Positions 51,526 to 60,043 of a stretch of DNA of 64,000 nucleotides are shown here, piece after piece. Both the position numbers and the translations under genes were made by a program. The first letter of the stretch is position 1. Each line of letters begins with the position of its first letter. This stretch comes from Bin5 sp034422415 (GTDB taxonomy: Bacteria; Chloroflexota; Anaerolineae; Caldilineales; Caldilineaceae): positions 2,728,001-2,792,000 of the forward strand of contig OZ241871.1 of NCBI GenBank assembly GCA_965202955.1, given 5' to 3'. The notes below the pieces were generated by a model, which did no database searches, was not told the DNA's origin, and saw only the letters and a program-made list of their open reading frames with translations.

Positions 51526-52610
51526 TGGACATTCAGCGCATTCTGATTCTGCTGGGCAAGGAAGTGCGTCTCGGCGCGACCAATTTCATGACAATTTATA
51601 TTCTTGTGATGCCGGTGACGATCAGTCTCCTGGTGGCGCTCGTGTTTGGCGACCTGCTGGCGCAGACGCCGCGCCTGGGTCTTTACGAGGCGGGCGGCAA
51701 CGGAAGCGTCACCCAGTCGCTGCTCGCCCATCCCAGTATCAACACGACGCTCTACGACTCGGAGGAGGCGCTCAAGAGGGCGGTTGAACGCGGCAGCGAA
51801 GAGGTCGGCCTGAGTTTCCCCGCCGGCTTCAACGAGGCGCTGGAGAGCGACAGCGCCGAGGTCGACTTCACCACCTACCGTTGGGGCGAGGCCGGCGTGC
51901 GCAATCTGTTGCTGATGGAATCGGCGGTCGGGCGAGCCATGGCTGAGGCAGTCGGGAGCGGAATCGACCAGCTTCCCGTCGGCGTCGACGCCGAACAGCT
52001 CGGCAGCGCCAACACGCTCACCTGGTCGCAGCGCCTGTTGCCGTTGTTCCTGATCATCGCGATCGTCGTCGGCGGGCTGTTCATACCCGCCTCATCTTTG
52101 ATCGAAGAACGGCAGAAACGCACACTGGTCGCCCTGACCACGACACCAACATCGCTGCTCGATGTCTACCTCTCCAAAACGCTGACAGGCTTCATCGTCA
52201 GCGGGGTAATGGGCGTGATCATCCTGCTGCTCAACAGTGCGTTCGCCGGCCAGATCGTCCTCCTGCTGCTGGTCATCGCGCTCGGCGGGCTGATGTCCTC
52301 CGTATTCGGTATCATCCTGGGCTCCGTCTCGAAGGACATGGATACCTTTATGGGCATCATCAAGGCCGTCGGCATCCTGCTGTACGCACCCGGTATCGTC
52401 AAGCTGTTCCCGGGCGCGCCGCAGTGGATCGGGCGCATCTTCCCCACCTACTACGTCATGAACCCGCTGCTTGAGGTGAGCCAGAACGGGGCAGGATTCG
52501 CCGATATCGTGGTCGACGTGGCGGTGATGGTGGTCCTGACCGCGGTGCTGCTCCTTATTCTCAACAGCGTCATCGGCCGCCAGCAGCAGCGACTGGCAGT
52601 GGAGGCATGA
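51525..52610 (+). CDS. ABC-2 type exporter permease (second)
   Basis: This 361-residue permease has the same layout as the preceding one: N-terminal helix (TIYILVMPVTISLLVALVFG), an external loop, and five C-terminal helices, with FIPASSLIEERQKRTLVALT before the typical TTPTSLLDVYLSKTLTGF segment. Start ATG 51525 overlaps the previous stop (TGATG) and has AAGGAGAAG six bases upstream. The stop overlaps the start of the regulator gene. Confidence 0.92.
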   Translation: MDIQRILILLGKEVRLGATNFMTIYILVMPVTISLLVALVFGDLLAQTPRLGLYEAGGNGSVTQSLLAHPSINTTLYDSEEALKRAVERGSEEVGLSFPAGFNEALESDSAEVDFTTYRWGEAGVRNLLLMESAVGRAMAEAVGSGIDQLPVGVDAEQLGSANTLTWSQRLLPLFLIIAIVVGGLFIPASSLIEERQKRTLVALTTTPTSLLDVYLSKTLTGFIVSGVMGVIILLLNSAFAGQIVLLLLVIALGGLMSSVFGIILGSVSKDMDTFMGIIKAVGILLYAPGIVKLFPGAPQWIGRIFPTYYVMNPLLEVSQNGAGFADIVVDVAVMVVLTAVLLLILNSVIGRQQQRLAVEA

Positions 52611-53194
52611 TGCAAGAGCTTCCGAAGCAGTCTCCAGCGTCAGACGGCGAAGAGCAGTCCGCTCTCCGCCCGCGGCCCGCTGATGACCCCGGAACGCGCG
52701 TGCACAGCTTGCACGAATATGTCGAGCGTTTTGGTCTCTTCTGGGAACAGGTCGGCCTGCCGCGCATGACGGGCAGGATTCTGGGCTGGCTTCTGATCTG
52801 TGATCCGCCGCACCAGACGATGCATGAATTGACCGACGCACTGCAGGCCAGCAAGTCTTCTATCAGCACCGGAACGCGCATGCTGATCCTCATGGGGATT
52901 ATCGAGCGGGTAAGCTTGCCCGGTCACCGGCGCGATCACTACCGCATCGTGCCCGATTCTTGGTCGCGTATGCTGGAGGAGAAGGCGCAGCAGTACACCG
53001 AGTTCCGGCAGCTGGCGGAAAAGGGGCTGTCTCTGCTGGAAGGTGCTTCTCCCGCCCGCCGGCAACGGCTGGAGGAGATGCACGAGCTTTTCACCTTTAT
53101 GGAACGGGAGTACCCTCTAATACTGGAGCACTGGCGCACGCACAGGTTTGCCGAGGAGCATTCGCCGGAGACTGTGCTACAGTCTGAAAAATGA
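52607..53194 (+). CDS. GbsR/MarR family transcriptional regulator
   Basis: This 195-residue winged-helix regulator belongs to the GbsR branch of MarR. The DNA-binding part spans residues of about 45-110 (FWEQVGLPRMTGRILGWLLI, HELTDALQASKSSISTGTRM, LPGHRRDHYRIVPD). A C-terminal helical dimerisation region follows. It is the last gene of the exporter operon and probably binds the inverted repeat at 49506-49529, thereby controlling its own operon. The inducer is unknown. A second ATG three bases later is also possible. Confidence 0.9.
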   Translation: MMQELPKQSPASDGEEQSALRPRPADDPGTRVHSLHEYVERFGLFWEQVGLPRMTGRILGWLLICDPPHQTMHELTDALQASKSSISTGTRMLILMGIIERVSLPGHRRDHYRIVPDSWSRMLEEKAQQYTEFRQLAEKGLSLLEGASPARRQRLEEMHELFTFMEREYPLILEHWRTHRFAEEHSPETVLQSEK

Positions 53195-53197
53195 TGT

Positions 53198-53236
53198 TGC
53201 GGCGAGGGCGGTGCCGCCTAAAGGGGCGTCGCCGCA
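53198..53236 (+). terminator. Nested hairpin after the exporter operon
   Basis: TGCGGCGA (53198-53205) pairs with TCGCCGCA (53229-53236), and a second stem GGCGG/CCGCC (53207-53218) lies inside. No T-tract follows, so it may be a weak terminator or an RNA-stability element. Confidence 0.35.
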
Positions 53237-53279
53237 CCTCGCAATCAGCCGTCGTTTCCTCTCTCAAGCTCTCCGCGGG

Positions 53280-53456
53280 CTATTGACCATCACACAAGTC
53301 ATCCTCCAACCAGGCTTTCACTAACTCCTGGTGTTGTCGCACACCGGCTTCGCCCGCTGCGGCGGAAGGGCCGTGCTCGAAGTATGGGCTCCGGAGCGAG
53401 CGCTGCTGCTGCTCGCAGGCGTAGATGTCCTCCTGCATAAAGTCGCCGGAAGCCAT
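53280..53456 (-). pseudogene. Remnant of a ring-hydroxylating oxygenase alpha subunit C-terminus
   Basis: An open frame of 58 codons reads MASGDFMQEDIYACEQQQRS and continues with LRSPYFEHGP and GVRQHQELVKAWLED. This matches the C-terminal end of Rieske-type aromatic dioxygenase large subunits, where an ED(I)xxCExxQxGLRS...GVRxFQxL segment precedes the stop. Upstream sequence in the same frame shows no catalytic domain, so the rest of the gene has been lost or replaced. It may be the relic of a partner for the Rieske ferredoxin at 40155. It could still be expressed as a short peptide. Confidence 0.5.
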
Positions 53457-53623
53457 TGGAGAGTTTTCCTCTTTCTTTCGACATCGGCGTAGCGCACGCC
53501 AGGATTTCCGATAACGCCAGGCGCGCCGGACTACCGGCGCCTACAATGTTTCCACAGTCAGATGAGGGCGACACGCCCGCTACTATGCAGTACGCAACGG
53601 GCAAAGGAGGGATTCAAACTGGT

Positions 53624-54841
53624 TCAAACTTGGCCGCCGACCGCGCGCCGCACCGCGGCGGACGCGGCATTCAAGGCATCCGCCAGCCTGTCCGCAGCCG
53701 CGCCGCCCTGGGCGAAGTCCGGGCGTCCTCCGCCTCCGCCGCCGTACTGCTTCAGCGTTTCCCGCAGGAGGTCACCTGCGTGCAACGACAGTTCGCCTGA
53801 ACGCGCCAGGATGATCGTTCCTTTGCCTCCCTGTACGCAGCCCAGCAGCGCCACTACGTCCGCCTCGGCGATGAGCGCCCGCGCCAGCCGCTGCAGGTCG
53901 GCCGGCCTGGCGTCGTCCATCAGCCGCGCCGCCAAACGCAGCCCACCGACGCTTTCAGCAACCGTCAGAAGTTCGCGAGCCTCGTACCGAGCCAGCGTCT
54001 CCCGCAGCGCGTCCGACTCCTTCTCCGCAGCGCGCAGCGCCTCCTGCTGCTTCGACACCAGCGCAGGCACATCCTGCACGCTGCTGTCTAACAGAGCGGC
54101 CGCCTCGGCCAGCAGCCCGCGGCGTCGCGCTGCGTCTGCCAGCGCCCTTCGCCCGCAGACAAAATATAACCGGCTTCTGCCGCGATGCCTCTCGATTCGA
54201 AGCAGCGAGATCAGCCCGATCTCGCCGGTGCGCCGCACGTGCGTGCCGCCGCAGGCCGACCAGTCAAACTTGTCGATCTCGACCACGCGTATCTTACCGC
54301 GCACCTCCGGCCGCCGGCGCAACGACACCTTCTCCACTGCTTCCTCCGTCACCCAATAGGCGCGAACCGGGCGGTCCTGCCAGACAATCTCGTTGGCCTT
54401 CTCCTCAATCACAGCCATCTGGTCCGTATTGAGCGGGGGCCCTTCCAGGTCGACCGTGTTCGGCCCAACACCGAAATGGACGCTTACGGTCTCCAGCCCA
54501 AGCCGCCTGTAAAATACCTGTGACAACAGATGTTGCCCCGAATGCTGCTGCATGTGATCGTAGCGGCGCGGCCAATCGATCTGCCCGCTAACGCTCGTCG
54601 TTTCCTCTGGCAGCGCGCCAGCGAGCAGATGCAGCACAGCGCCCTCCGTGCCGACCTGCTGCACGTCGACCACCTCTGTGCCATTCAAGTTGCCGGTGTC
54701 ATGAGGCTGGCCACCCGACGTGGGATAAAAGGCCGACCGGCTCAACCGCACCGCCGGCTGACCCTCGTGCGTGAACCGTTCCGTCACCAGCGCACTGAAT
54801 CTGGTCAGATACGCGTCCTCGTAGTAGAGTCTCTCGTTCAT
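53624..54841 (-). CDS. Alanyl-tRNA editing protein (AlaX, long form with DHHA1)
   Basis: The 405-residue protein is a stand-alone editing enzyme that hydrolyses mischarged Ser/Gly-tRNAAla. The N-terminal segment FYPTSGGQPHDTG matches AlaRS editing domains; zinc ligands are HMQQHSGQHLLSQVF and CGGTH. The C-terminal half carries a coiled-coil and the DHHA1 domain ending KQYGGGGGGRPDFAQGGA, which makes it the AlaX-L type. There is no aminoacylation domain. It lies 44 bases after recF on the same strand. Confidence 0.93.
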   Translation of the reverse strand: MNERLYYEDAYLTRFSALVTERFTHEGQPAVRLSRSAFYPTSGGQPHDTGNLNGTEVVDVQQVGTEGAVLHLLAGALPEETTSVSGQIDWPRRYDHMQQHSGQHLLSQVFYRRLGLETVSVHFGVGPNTVDLEGPPLNTDQMAVIEEKANEIVWQDRPVRAYWVTEEAVEKVSLRRRPEVRGKIRVVEIDKFDWSACGGTHVRRTGEIGLISLLRIERHRGRSRLYFVCGRRALADAARRRGLLAEAAALLDSSVQDVPALVSKQQEALRAAEKESDALRETLARYEARELLTVAESVGGLRLAARLMDDARPADLQRLARALIAEADVVALLGCVQGGKGTIILARSGELSLHAGDLLRETLKQYGGGGGGRPDFAQGGAAADRLADALNAASAAVRRAVGGQV

Positions 54842-54885
54842 GTGGTCAGTAGTAAGAATTTGGGAGGAAAGTCGCCGCTAGCCCC

Positions 54886-56136
54886 TCACACCGCAGACAG
54901 CGGACTGCCCTCCGCCGCCGTCGCGACGCCGGCCTCGATCTGAAGCCGCTGTGCCCCCTGCTGAAAATCCGCCGAAAACTGGGCCCAGTCGGTCGTGGTT
55001 ACGATACCCTGGCGCACATCTGCCAGCGTGTCGAGCAGGGCGGCCCGCCGCTGCGCATCCAGCTCGCTCATTACGTCGTCCAGCAGAAGAACCGGCTTTT
55101 CGCCGGTTTCCGCGGCCATCGCCTGCAGCTCTGCCAGTTTCAGCGCCAGTGCACCGGTGCGCTGCTGCCCGCGGCTGCCGAACGTGCGCAGATTCCAGCT
55201 GTTAACCAGAAAGATCAGCTCGTCACGGTGCGGTCCGTAAAGCGAGTTGCCGCTGTTCAACTCCACCCGGCGGCGACTTTCCAGCTGTTCGCGAAATCGA
55301 TCGCTTATCATCGCCGGATCAGCTTCCGTTCGCGCCAGCTCTTCAGCCCGCACCTCCTCGCTATCCCGTAGCCGCATATAGTCGCCGTCCGAGTAGAGAC
55401 CGGTATTGAAGCTGGGCAGGTAAAGCAGGTCCAGGGCCTCCTGCTGCTGCGTCAGCTCTGAATGCACGCCGCGGGCGATGGGCGCCAGATCGGCCAGATA
55501 ACGGTGGCGGCGAGAAAGCACTTGCGTCCCGTGCTCTACCAGCTGGTCATCCCAGAAGACGAGCTGCGCCGCGACCGACGGACTGTCGGCCTGCCCTTGT
55601 TCCTGCAGCTGCCTGAGCAGGCTGTTGCGCTGTGTGACGACCTTCTGGTAGCGAGAAAGAGCCTGGCAGTAGCCGCGGTCGATCTGACAGAGCGCGACGT
55701 CGATGTAACGTCGGCGCTCGCCGGGACTGCCTGAGATGAGCGTGAGATCTTCCGGCAGAAAGAGGACCGCGCGCAGATGCCCGATCAGGTCCATGCTGCG
55801 CCGCGGCGCGCCATTTACCCGCGCCTGTTTCGTGAAGTTCAACCCATCGTTCCGCCGCGTGAAAAGTATCTCCAGCGTGGTTGACTGTTCCGCCCGCATT
55901 ACTTCGCCGCGAATGCGTCCGAAAGGGATCGGATCGTCCGCAGACGCCCTGTTCACGACCTCCCGCTCCGTCCGGGCATGACGCGATTTGCTCGTGGCCA
56001 GATAGTAGACGGCCTCAAGCAGATTTGTCTTGCCCTGGCCGTTGCGCCCCTGCACAAGTGTAACCGGCGCGTCGAAAGAGAGGTCCAACTTTCCGTAGTT
56101 GCGGAACTGTTCCAACTGGAGGCGGGAAAGGAACAT
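54886..56136 (-). CDS. recF: DNA replication and repair protein RecF
   Basis: RecF loads RecA at gapped DNA with RecO and RecR. The 416-residue protein has the Walker A GRNGQGKTNLLEAVYYLATS, the RecF signature SGSPGERRRYIDVALCQID, and Walker B LLLDDVMSELDAQRR. LYGPHRDELIF matches the conserved GPHRDD motif. Length is slightly above the usual 360-380, the extra being in the middle and at the C-terminus. It is unlinked to dnaN, unlike the classical order, and sits in a minus-strand run with AlaX and an M16 peptidase. Confidence 0.96.
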   Translation of the reverse strand: MFLSRLQLEQFRNYGKLDLSFDAPVTLVQGRNGQGKTNLLEAVYYLATSKSRHARTEREVVNRASADDPIPFGRIRGEVMRAEQSTTLEILFTRRNDGLNFTKQARVNGAPRRSMDLIGHLRAVLFLPEDLTLISGSPGERRRYIDVALCQIDRGYCQALSRYQKVVTQRNSLLRQLQEQGQADSPSVAAQLVFWDDQLVEHGTQVLSRRHRYLADLAPIARGVHSELTQQQEALDLLYLPSFNTGLYSDGDYMRLRDSEEVRAEELARTEADPAMISDRFREQLESRRRVELNSGNSLYGPHRDELIFLVNSWNLRTFGSRGQQRTGALALKLAELQAMAAETGEKPVLLLDDVMSELDAQRRAALLDTLADVRQGIVTTTDWAQFSADFQQGAQRLQIEAGVATAAEGSPLSAV

Positions 56137-56166
56137 CGCTCTGTGTTCAGCAGAGGTCGACGGCCG

Positions 56167-57468
56167 TTACTCGGGCAGATACCAGCCGACGGTCTGTTTG
56201 CCGCGGCTGAACCACGTCTGGGCAACGCGCTGCACTTCTTCGGCGGTGACAGCTTCCAGGTTGATGAGCCAGGCATCGAACCAGTCGCTATCCGCGATCA
56301 TTTCGCTGAAGCCCAGCCAGTAGGCCTGATTTGTAACGCTCTCGCTGCTGTAGGCAAACTGAGCCTTCGTCTGTTTGATCGCCTTTTCCAGTTCTTCCGC
56401 CGCGACCTGTTCCTCCTGCACACGTTCAATCTGCGCCCATATTGCGTCCTCCACCTGCTGGTGCGTGATTCCCTGCGCCAGCGTGGCATGGAAGCCGAAC
56501 AGATAGGGATCGATCGTCGGCATAAAGGAAGAGGAGACACCCACCGCCAACTCCTTGTCAACCAGCGCACGGTAGAGGCGGTTGCTGCGATTCGACGAGC
56601 TGCCGCCGAACAGCCCCATTCCTTTGGCGCCGCTGAGAATGCTGTCCAGCACGGTAAGCGGAAAGAAGTCGGCGTGTTGTGCGGCCGGTGCATGGAATGC
56701 CAGGCCGAAATAGGATGTCTGGTCCGCGCCCCGCAGGACGATGCGCCGTTCGGCCCTCTGCTCCGGCTCCTGCATATGCATCTCCGGCACGGTAGGCCCG
56801 GCTGCTAGGCCGCCGAAGTATTGGTCGATGCGGGCGGCCATCCGTTCGCCGTCGAAGTCACCAACCGCCACGGCCACGGCATTGTTCGGCGTGTAAAAGG
56901 TGCGGTAATGGTCATAGAGATCATCGCGGCCCATCGTCAGCAAATCATGCTTCCAGCCGATAACCGGATGTCGGTAAGGGTGGGTCTGAAATGCCGCAGC
57001 CTGCATCTCCGTATTCAGGAGCCAGCGGTAACTGTTCTCGCTGCCCTCCCGCTCGCTGATGATAACCGTGCGTTCCGATTCGGTCTCGTCGGCGTCAAAG
57101 ATCGCATTCGCCATGCGGTCGCTTTCCACGTCCAGCGCCAGTTCGATGCGCTCCGCGGGAAAAGTCTCGAAATAGGTAGTCCAGTCCTGCCAGGTCATCC
57201 CGTTGAAAGCACCGCCGGCGCGCGCCACGGCCTTGTCGAAAGCGCCTTGTGGGTACCTTTCGGTGCCTTTAAACAGCATGTGCTCCACCCAATGGCTGAT
57301 GCCGGTTGTGCCGGGCATCTCGTTGCGGCTGCCAACCCGATAGAAGATCCAGAAACTTGCGACCGGCGCCAGGCGGCTCTCTTTGAGAATGAGTTCCATG
57401 CCGTTGTCGAGACATCTTTTGTGCACGCTGCTTCCGTTCTGCGCGCGTTCTGTGCTGTCAGCTTCCAT
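56167..57468 (-). CDS. M16 family zinc peptidase (insulinase-like)
   Basis: This 433-residue peptidase has the inverted zinc motif GISHWVEHMLFKGT (HxxEH) and the distal Glu in ESERTVIISEREGSEN, so it should be active. GAFNGMTWQDWTTYFETFPA follows the metal site and the C-terminal domain has the R/Y pair region typical of M16. It is a single two-domain protein of the prokaryotic M16B type without signal peptide. The gene lies 30 bases upstream of recF on the same strand. Substrate unknown. Confidence 0.93.
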   Translation of the reverse strand: MEADSTERAQNGSSVHKRCLDNGMELILKESRLAPVASFWIFYRVGSRNEMPGTTGISHWVEHMLFKGTERYPQGAFDKAVARAGGAFNGMTWQDWTTYFETFPAERIELALDVESDRMANAIFDADETESERTVIISEREGSENSYRWLLNTEMQAAAFQTHPYRHPVIGWKHDLLTMGRDDLYDHYRTFYTPNNAVAVAVGDFDGERMAARIDQYFGGLAAGPTVPEMHMQEPEQRAERRIVLRGADQTSYFGLAFHAPAAQHADFFPLTVLDSILSGAKGMGLFGGSSSNRSNRLYRALVDKELAVGVSSSFMPTIDPYLFGFHATLAQGITHQQVEDAIWAQIERVQEEQVAAEELEKAIKQTKAQFAYSSESVTNQAYWLGFSEMIADSDWFDAWLINLEAVTAEEVQRVAQTWFSRGKQTVGWYLPE

Positions 57469-57525
57469 CAGATCCGGCTCCCGTTGCTGTTTTCTTTGTG
57501 ACGATGACGATTGGCGGGCGGCGTG

Positions 57526-58548
57526 TCACTTTGCCGCGACCGCTTCGTTTTTCACTGCTTGGTTCGCCTGTTCCTGCGCCTTTGTAAAGTCATTCCAGCG
57601 CAGTTGTTCGCGCCAGAAGTAGTACGCGCCCAGCAGAGTCACCGGCGCCCAGAGAGCTGCATGCAGAGTAACCGTATAGCTGGCGGCCAGCTGGGCATCG
57701 ATCCCGAAGGAGACGAGTGTTTCAATTGCGGGTGTATCGAAGGTGCCGATGTATCCAGGCGCAGAAGGCAGCATCGTCACCAGGTTGACGATGCCATTGG
57801 TAAGCATCAGCGCCAAAAATCTGACGCTGAAGGAAAAGGCCTGCATCACAAACCAGTATTTGACCGTCTCCAACAGCCAAACAACGATGCTTGTGGCGAA
57901 GATCATGAGCAAATCGCGGCCGCTGCGCAGGCTACCCAGCCCCTCCATAAAACGCTTGTAAAGTTCATCGGTCCGGGCGCGAATCCGAGGCGGCAGCAGA
58001 TGCGCCGCAAGCCAGCCATATAGGATCGAGAACCGTCGCGGCCGGACTGTGATCCAGAAGAAGCCGGCGGTAATGATCAAGAGCAGGATGGCGGCAAAAC
58101 CGACAAACTGCTGAAAGGCTGACGGAATCGGCGCAAACGGCAGCGCCAAAAAGACGAACAGCAGCAGCACCAGCCCGTCGAAGATGCGTTCGACAACCAC
58201 CGTGGCCAGGCCGGTACTGATGGAGATCTCCTCCCGTTGCCACAGGACGTAGGCGCGTATCACCTCTCCGGCGCGAAATGGGTAAACGTTGTTGCCAAAA
58301 TAGCCGATGCACACGACCGGGAAAAGCTTGACAAGATCGACCCGCTTAAGATGGCGCAGCATATAGTGCCATCGCCAGGTACGCGCCCACAGCCCTACCA
58401 TGTAGACGGCCACGCCGGGAATGATCCACCAATAATTGGCCTGCTCCATAGTACGCCAGACCTCCGACAGATGGAGGCCGGGAACTACCAGATAGAGAAA
58501 GAAAAGGCTGACCAGGATTCCGATCAGCAGTTGCGCTGTACGTCTCAT
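57526..58548 (-). CDS. Lysylphosphatidylglycerol synthase-type flippase (UPF0104/AglD family)
   Basis: The 340-residue integral membrane protein has eight or nine predicted helices. The family motifs are VVCIGYFGNNVYPFRAGEVI, ATVVVERIFDGLVLLLFVFL and LVTMLPSAPGYIGTFDTPAI. Members translocate or modify lipids or transfer lipid-linked sugars. It lies 57 bases upstream of the M16 peptidase gene and may start the minus-strand run that continues to recF and AlaX. Specific substrate unknown. Confidence 0.9.
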   Translation of the reverse strand: MRRTAQLLIGILVSLFFLYLVVPGLHLSEVWRTMEQANYWWIIPGVAVYMVGLWARTWRWHYMLRHLKRVDLVKLFPVVCIGYFGNNVYPFRAGEVIRAYVLWQREEISISTGLATVVVERIFDGLVLLLFVFLALPFAPIPSAFQQFVGFAAILLLIITAGFFWITVRPRRFSILYGWLAAHLLPPRIRARTDELYKRFMEGLGSLRSGRDLLMIFATSIVVWLLETVKYWFVMQAFSFSVRFLALMLTNGIVNLVTMLPSAPGYIGTFDTPAIETLVSFGIDAQLAASYTVTLHAALWAPVTLLGAYYFWREQLRWNDFTKAQEQANQAVKNEAVAAK

Positions 58549-58740
58549 CCGTTCCCATTATCGCTTTCCCTCCAGCCTGACATTCGTAAGCAACGGCGGC
58601 GGAAATGCGAACTCGCGTCGGTCGTCCTTCAATTATTCCACAGGTTTCAGGAGCGCTGAAACCTGTGTGCGTACAACAGTCCGGCCAAGTTTCCGAATGC
58701 GGTTTCATAGGTGCATGGCCTGAACCGTTCTAGGTCGGCC

Positions 58741-58771
58741 AAAGAAAATGCCAGGCCATTTGGCCTGGCAT
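58741..58771 (-). terminator. Rho-independent terminator of the SWIM protein gene
   Basis: ATGCCAGGCC (58748-58757) pairs perfectly with GGCCTGGCAT (58762-58771) around a four-base loop. On the minus strand the stem is followed by TTTTCTTT. Confidence 0.85.
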
Positions 58772-58807
58772 GCATAGCTTAGACTAACTGGACCGTCAAC
58801 GCCTGGA

Positions 58808-59059
58808 CTACCCGGGAATGGGGAGCATCGCAGGCTGTACTGCCTGACCGAGAATCTCTTCCATCGCCATTACGTGGGCACAGATGCTTCTGCGCTGAAA
58901 CTCTTCGCAATCACAATCCCAGTCCCCCTGATCATAGGAGACGCGGTGATCTGAGTTCTCGCCGTGAATCTTCACCTGCAGGCTGTTGACCCACAGACGT
59001 TCGTCTCGCTCGGCTGCGTACTGGCGGGCTTTGATGATACGGCTGGCAATTGCGTCCAT
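58808..59059 (-). CDS. SWIM zinc finger domain protein
   Basis: This 83-residue protein is a single SWIM finger: CDCEEFQRRSICAHVMAME with the C-x-C...C-x-H ligands, preceded by strands LWVNSLQVKIHGENSDHRVS. The N-terminal helix (IASRIIKARQYAAERDE) is basic. There is no fused helicase or transposase. GAAAGGAAAG precedes the ATG, and a strong terminator follows, so it is a single-gene unit. SWIM domains bind DNA or proteins; the partner is unknown. Confidence 0.9.
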   Translation of the reverse strand: MDAIASRIIKARQYAAERDERLWVNSLQVKIHGENSDHRVSYDQGDWDCDCEEFQRRSICAHVMAMEEILGQAVQPAMLPIPG

Positions 59060-59588
59060 TCTGCTTTCCTTTCTGTGGAATGGTAAGCACTGATGAAACG
59101 AAATGGAACAGCCACTGGTTCCCGGTTGATGCGCCTACGCCAATCAACAACACCTGGGCATGGCACGCGCCCAGGTGTCTACAGCTTTAGCCGTCTTGAA
59201 AACCAGATTTGGATTCCGGCTACAACGACTCAAACGAACGGCGTTCACGCTCAACCTTGAGAGTCAACTGTTGTTTATCAGGTACGGCCATATGTCCACC
59301 CTGCGGACGGCTCGCCAAACGCTACCGCGTCCTATTCTCGGAGCCGTTCGCGGTTAGGGGCTAGCTGGCTTAAGTATAGACCGTTCGTACTCCACTGTCA
59401 ACCGCAGTCAGGCGGTTCGCGATCCGCCGCTGCCGACGCTCTTGGTCAGAAATGGCACGGTTTTACTCTGGACATCGCCTACTCACAGGCCTGGAAACTG
59501 TTCATTTGGACGCGAGAATCGATATGGGCAGAATTTATACGATTTGTCTACGATTTCCGATTCTGTACCGGTCCCAATCCCCCCAGCG
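59060..59588. other. Intergenic region with a perfect inverted repeat and no gene
   Basis: In 529 bases the clearest structure is ACACCTGGGC (59150-59159) with GCCCAGGTGT (59169-59178), a ten-base perfect inverted repeat around a nine-base spacer. It has no T-tract. It may be a regulatory site for the SWIM gene or a transcription-end element. No conserved ORF, tRNA or known RNA is visible in the rest. Confidence 0.5.
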
Positions 59589-59975
59589 CTATTCGACAAA
59601 GATCTCTACCAACTCGTCCTCATCGTGCACCTCCAGGATTTTGCCTTGAAGGCCAGAGCGCAACGCGTTGCGAATCTCCTCTACGTCCAATTCAGCCACA
59701 TCCGGCACGAAGCGGGCGCCTACGGCCAGTCCCATGTTGACCAACCCCAGCGGTATCGACATATTGACCCGGGTCTTGCCGCTCTTTGTGTCGGATACCC
59801 GCAGGCGGAGCCAGCGCCCCTCCTCCTCGCCTGCGGGTGCTTTTGCCCTTCTTCGGCGGCGGGCCCGCTTGCCGTTCTTGTCCAGCGCAGCCAGCAAACG
59901 CGCACCCTCGTCCGCGCTTATCTTGCCATCTTCGATGAGTTTCAAGACCCGCATCCGTTCTTCGGCTGTCGGCAT
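59589..59975 (-). CDS. SHOCT-like domain protein
   Basis: The 128-residue protein starts with a SHOCT-like helical hairpin (ERMRVLKLIEDGKISADEGA, then RLLAAL), followed by a strongly basic linker (KRARRRRRAKA). The C-terminal region resembles YvlB-type proteins (WLRLRVSDTKSGKTRVNMSI and PDVAELDVEEIRNALRSG). It is the last gene of the minus-strand operon that starts at 63951. The 520-residue upstream protein carries the same helical hairpin at its C-terminus. Function unknown. Confidence 0.8.
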   Translation of the reverse strand: MPTAEERMRVLKLIEDGKISADEGARLLAALDKNGKRARRRRRAKAPAGEEEGRWLRLRVSDTKSGKTRVNMSIPLGLVNMGLAVGARFVPDVAELDVEEIRNALRSGLQGKILEVHDEDELVEIFVE

Positions 59976-60043
59976 TTCACACTTCTCCTGAAATCAAACA
60001 AAACGGGACGCGATCCCCCGCAGGTTTTCAAACCGGGCGTTCC

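Noticed and set aside
59150..59178. Inverted repeat as a Rho-independent terminator
   Set aside because: There is no T-tract on either strand and no nearby gene ends there, so I list it only as an inverted repeat.
59410..59440. A GGTTCG-like T-arm suggesting a tRNA
   Set aside because: The loop is eight bases rather than seven and no acceptor, D or anticodon stem can be found around it.
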